Of a stretch of 5,988 nucleotides of DNA, positions 5,005 through 5,988 are shown one piece after another. The position numbers and the translations under genes are program-made. Under the pieces are notes generated by a model. It saw nothing but the letters and a program-made list of their open reading frames with translations, was not told where the DNA came from and made no database searches. Source of the DNA: Actinomycetes bacterium (GTDB taxonomy: Bacteria > Actinomycetota > Acidimicrobiia > Acidimicrobiales > UBA8190); contig JAJYAB010000120.1 of NCBI GenBank assembly GCA_021779775.1, positions 1 to 5,988 on the forward strand, in the 5' to 3' direction. The stretch's first letter is position 1, and each line of letters starts with the position of its first letter.

Positions 5005-5988
5005 ATGACGGCTCCTGCCTTGACCGCCGAGCGCCCGTACGACTGGCCACCTGCCGGTCGAAGCGCTCCGACCACCACCGCTGAGCAGCTACCGATCGCC
5101 GGCCGGGCTCCTGCGGGTCCGGGGGGAACGCTCCCCCCGGACGGCGACGGCGACCGGGGCGGGGGCGGGGGCGACGGAGGCCGGCCGGGCGGTCCCCGTC
5201 GCCCCCTGCCGAGCGGCGGTCTCCGGTGGAGCCGGGGCCGCCAGTCCACGGGTTGGCTGCCCCGGCTCCTGGCGCTGGCCTCGCTGGTCCCGGTGCTGGC
5301 GCTGGCCCTCGTCCTCGTGGCCCTGGTCGTCAAAGCCTGGCCCGCCATCCGCTACAACGGCCTCGGTTTCTTCGTGCACCAAGCCTGGAAGCCCGGCAAC
5401 TTCTACGGGAATGCCGTCATCACCGGCGGGGTAGCCCACCCGCCCGGCACGTCCTACGGGGCGCTCCCACTCGTCGTCGGCACACTCGAGTCGTCGATCC
5501 TCGCCATGGTCCTGGCCGTCCCGGTGGGCGTCGGTACGGCCCTGCTCGTGGTGGAGCGGCTTCCGGCCAGGCTGTCGAGCAGGGTCGGGTTCTGCCTCGA
5601 GGTGCTGGCCGGCGTGCCCAGCGTCGTCTACGGGCTGTGGGGTGGTCTGACCCTCGGACCGTTCTTGGCCCACCACGTGTCGCCGCTGGTCGCCGACCAC
5701 ATGCCCGACGTTCCGGTGCTGCGCTGGCTGCGGGGGCCCACCGGCTCGGGCGAAGGCTTGCTGACGTGTGGCGTGGTGCTGGCGGTGATGGTGGTCCCCA
5801 TCGTGGCAGCCACCACGCGAGACCTTCTGCGGCAGGTACCGCGCCAGACCGTCGAGGGAGCGGTGGCGCTCGGCATGACCGATGCCGAGTCGATGCGCGC
5901 CGTGACGTTCCGGTGGGTACGCGCCGGTGTCATCGGGGCCGCGGTCCTCGGTCTCGGCCGAGCCCTCGGCGAGACGATGGCGGTGGCC
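5005..5988 (+). CDS. pstC: Phosphate ABC transporter permease PstC, 3' end beyond the window
   Basis: PstC is one of the two membrane subunits forming the phosphate channel. The frame stays open from ATG 5005 to the window edge (328 codons). Residues 1-83 are a Gly/Pro/Arg-rich extension with stretches such as DGDGDRGGGGGDGG. Hydrophobic segments follow at about 84-110, 157-183, 197-220, 252-272 and from 306. PstC features include the periplasmic stretch RYNGLGFFVHQAWKPGNFYG (116-135), LVVGTLESSILAM, VLAGVPSVVYGLW at 200-212, the cytoplasmic coupling loop EGAVALGMTDAESMRAV at 284-300 that contacts PstB, and GRALGETMAV at 318-327. About one more membrane segment is missing. ATG 5005 was chosen because no ATG or GTG occurs in frame between it and the first membrane helix; TTG 5020 is possible. 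There is no good ribosome binding site; a GGGGGAG at 4953-4959 is too distant. It lies 58 bases after pstS, in the same operon, with pstA expected next. Confidence 0.93.
   Translation, partial: MTAPALTAERPYDWPPAGRSAPTTTAEQLPIAGRAPAGPGGTLPPDGDGDRGGGGGDGGRPGGPRRPLPSGGLRWSRGRQSTGWLPRLLALASLVPVLALALVLVALVVKAWPAIRYNGLGFFVHQAWKPGNFYGNAVITGGVAHPPGTSYGALPLVVGTLESSILAMVLAVPVGVGTALLVVERLPARLSSRVGFCLEVLAGVPSVVYGLWGGLTLGPFLAHHVSPLVADHMPDVPVLRWLRGPTGSGEGLLTCGVVLAVMVVPIVAATTRDLLRQVPRQTVEGAVALGMTDAESMRAVTFRWVRAGVIGAAVLGLGRALGETMAVA
5117..5142 (+). other. Strong 10-bp hairpin inside the pstC N-terminal coding region
   Basis: Positions 5117-5126 (gtccgggggg) are the exact reverse complement of 5133-5142, with a six-base loop aacgct. 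The stem is perfect and all but one pair are G-C. It sits about 112 bases into pstC, within the Gly/Pro-rich extension, and has no T-run, so it does not look like a normal terminator. It may stabilise or block the transcript between pstS and the membrane part of pstC, or merely reflect the repetitive Gly/Pro codons. Confidence 0.6.

Noticed and set aside
3869..5008. Long open + strand frame (379 codons) overlapping pstS in another frame
   Set aside because: Its Arg/Gly/His-rich translation has no recognisable motif and lies almost entirely within pstS, which has clear lipobox and phosphate-site motifs. It is a product of high GC content.
5156..5171. G-quadruplex in pstC
   Set aside because: Only three adjacent runs of four or more G are present, and the next comparable run (5121-5126) is 29 bases away, so a classical four-run motif is not met. 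Kept only as a G-run cluster in the hairpin finding.
1..5988. Mobile elements, CRISPR arrays, tRNA genes or defence systems
   Set aside because: No transposase-like genes, inverted-repeat ends, spaced repeats or cloverleaf sequences were seen. All coding space is taken by core metabolic, chaperone and transport genes.

Overview
The window is a high-GC chromosomal segment with every gene on the + strand. It looks like an actinobacterium, possibly of the Acidimicrobiia (inference). The reasons are the GroEL tail (LNAATGEYEDL, KVTRSALQNAAS and a short GGGMDDY end), strong G/C preference at third codon positions, frequent GTG starts, TAnnnT -10 elements that put the transcript start on the start codon, and GTTCACC-type PHO-box repeats. 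I see no tRNA, rRNA, CRISPR array, insertion sequence or phage gene. No stretch longer than about 125 bases lacks a gene.

Layout. (1) Positions 2-364 hold the 3' end of groEL, closed by a perfect 14-bp terminator stem at 423-453. (2) Positions 474-2734 hold a tightly packed four-gene cassette: hemQ (coproheme decarboxylase), larE (ATP-dependent sulfur transferase of the nickel-pincer cofactor pathway), a 79-residue stand-alone NIL-domain protein, and a conserved-looking 160-residue protein of unknown function. Each junction overlaps (ATGA, GTGA, then a 20-base overlap), so the genes are probably co-transcribed and translationally coupled. hemQ appears to be expressed from a leaderless promoter packed between the groEL terminator and its ATG. 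(3) Positions 2752-2824 are a regulatory region with five 7-mers at an exact 11-base spacing related to GTTCACC, followed by a -10 element and a leaderless GTG. (4) Positions 2825-5988 hold phosphate-uptake genes in the unusual order pstB - pstS - pstC, with pstC cut by the window end.

How the genes work together. PstS is a lipoprotein that captures phosphate outside the membrane. PstC, with PstA (probably just beyond the window), forms the channel, and PstB powers it. The PHO-box array implies induction at low phosphate by a PhoP/RegX3-type response regulator. In the first cassette, HemQ completes heme through the coproporphyrin route. LarE and the NIL protein both point to sulfur chemistry, but no other lar gene is visible, so their substrate here is open.

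Most of the window is ordinary core-genome content. The points most worth a second look are the five-unit PHO box joined to a leaderless pstB, the coupled hemQ-larE-NIL-unknown cassette, the Gly/Pro-rich N-terminal extension of PstC with a strong internal hairpin, and the Arg-to-Leu change beside the PstB signature motif.
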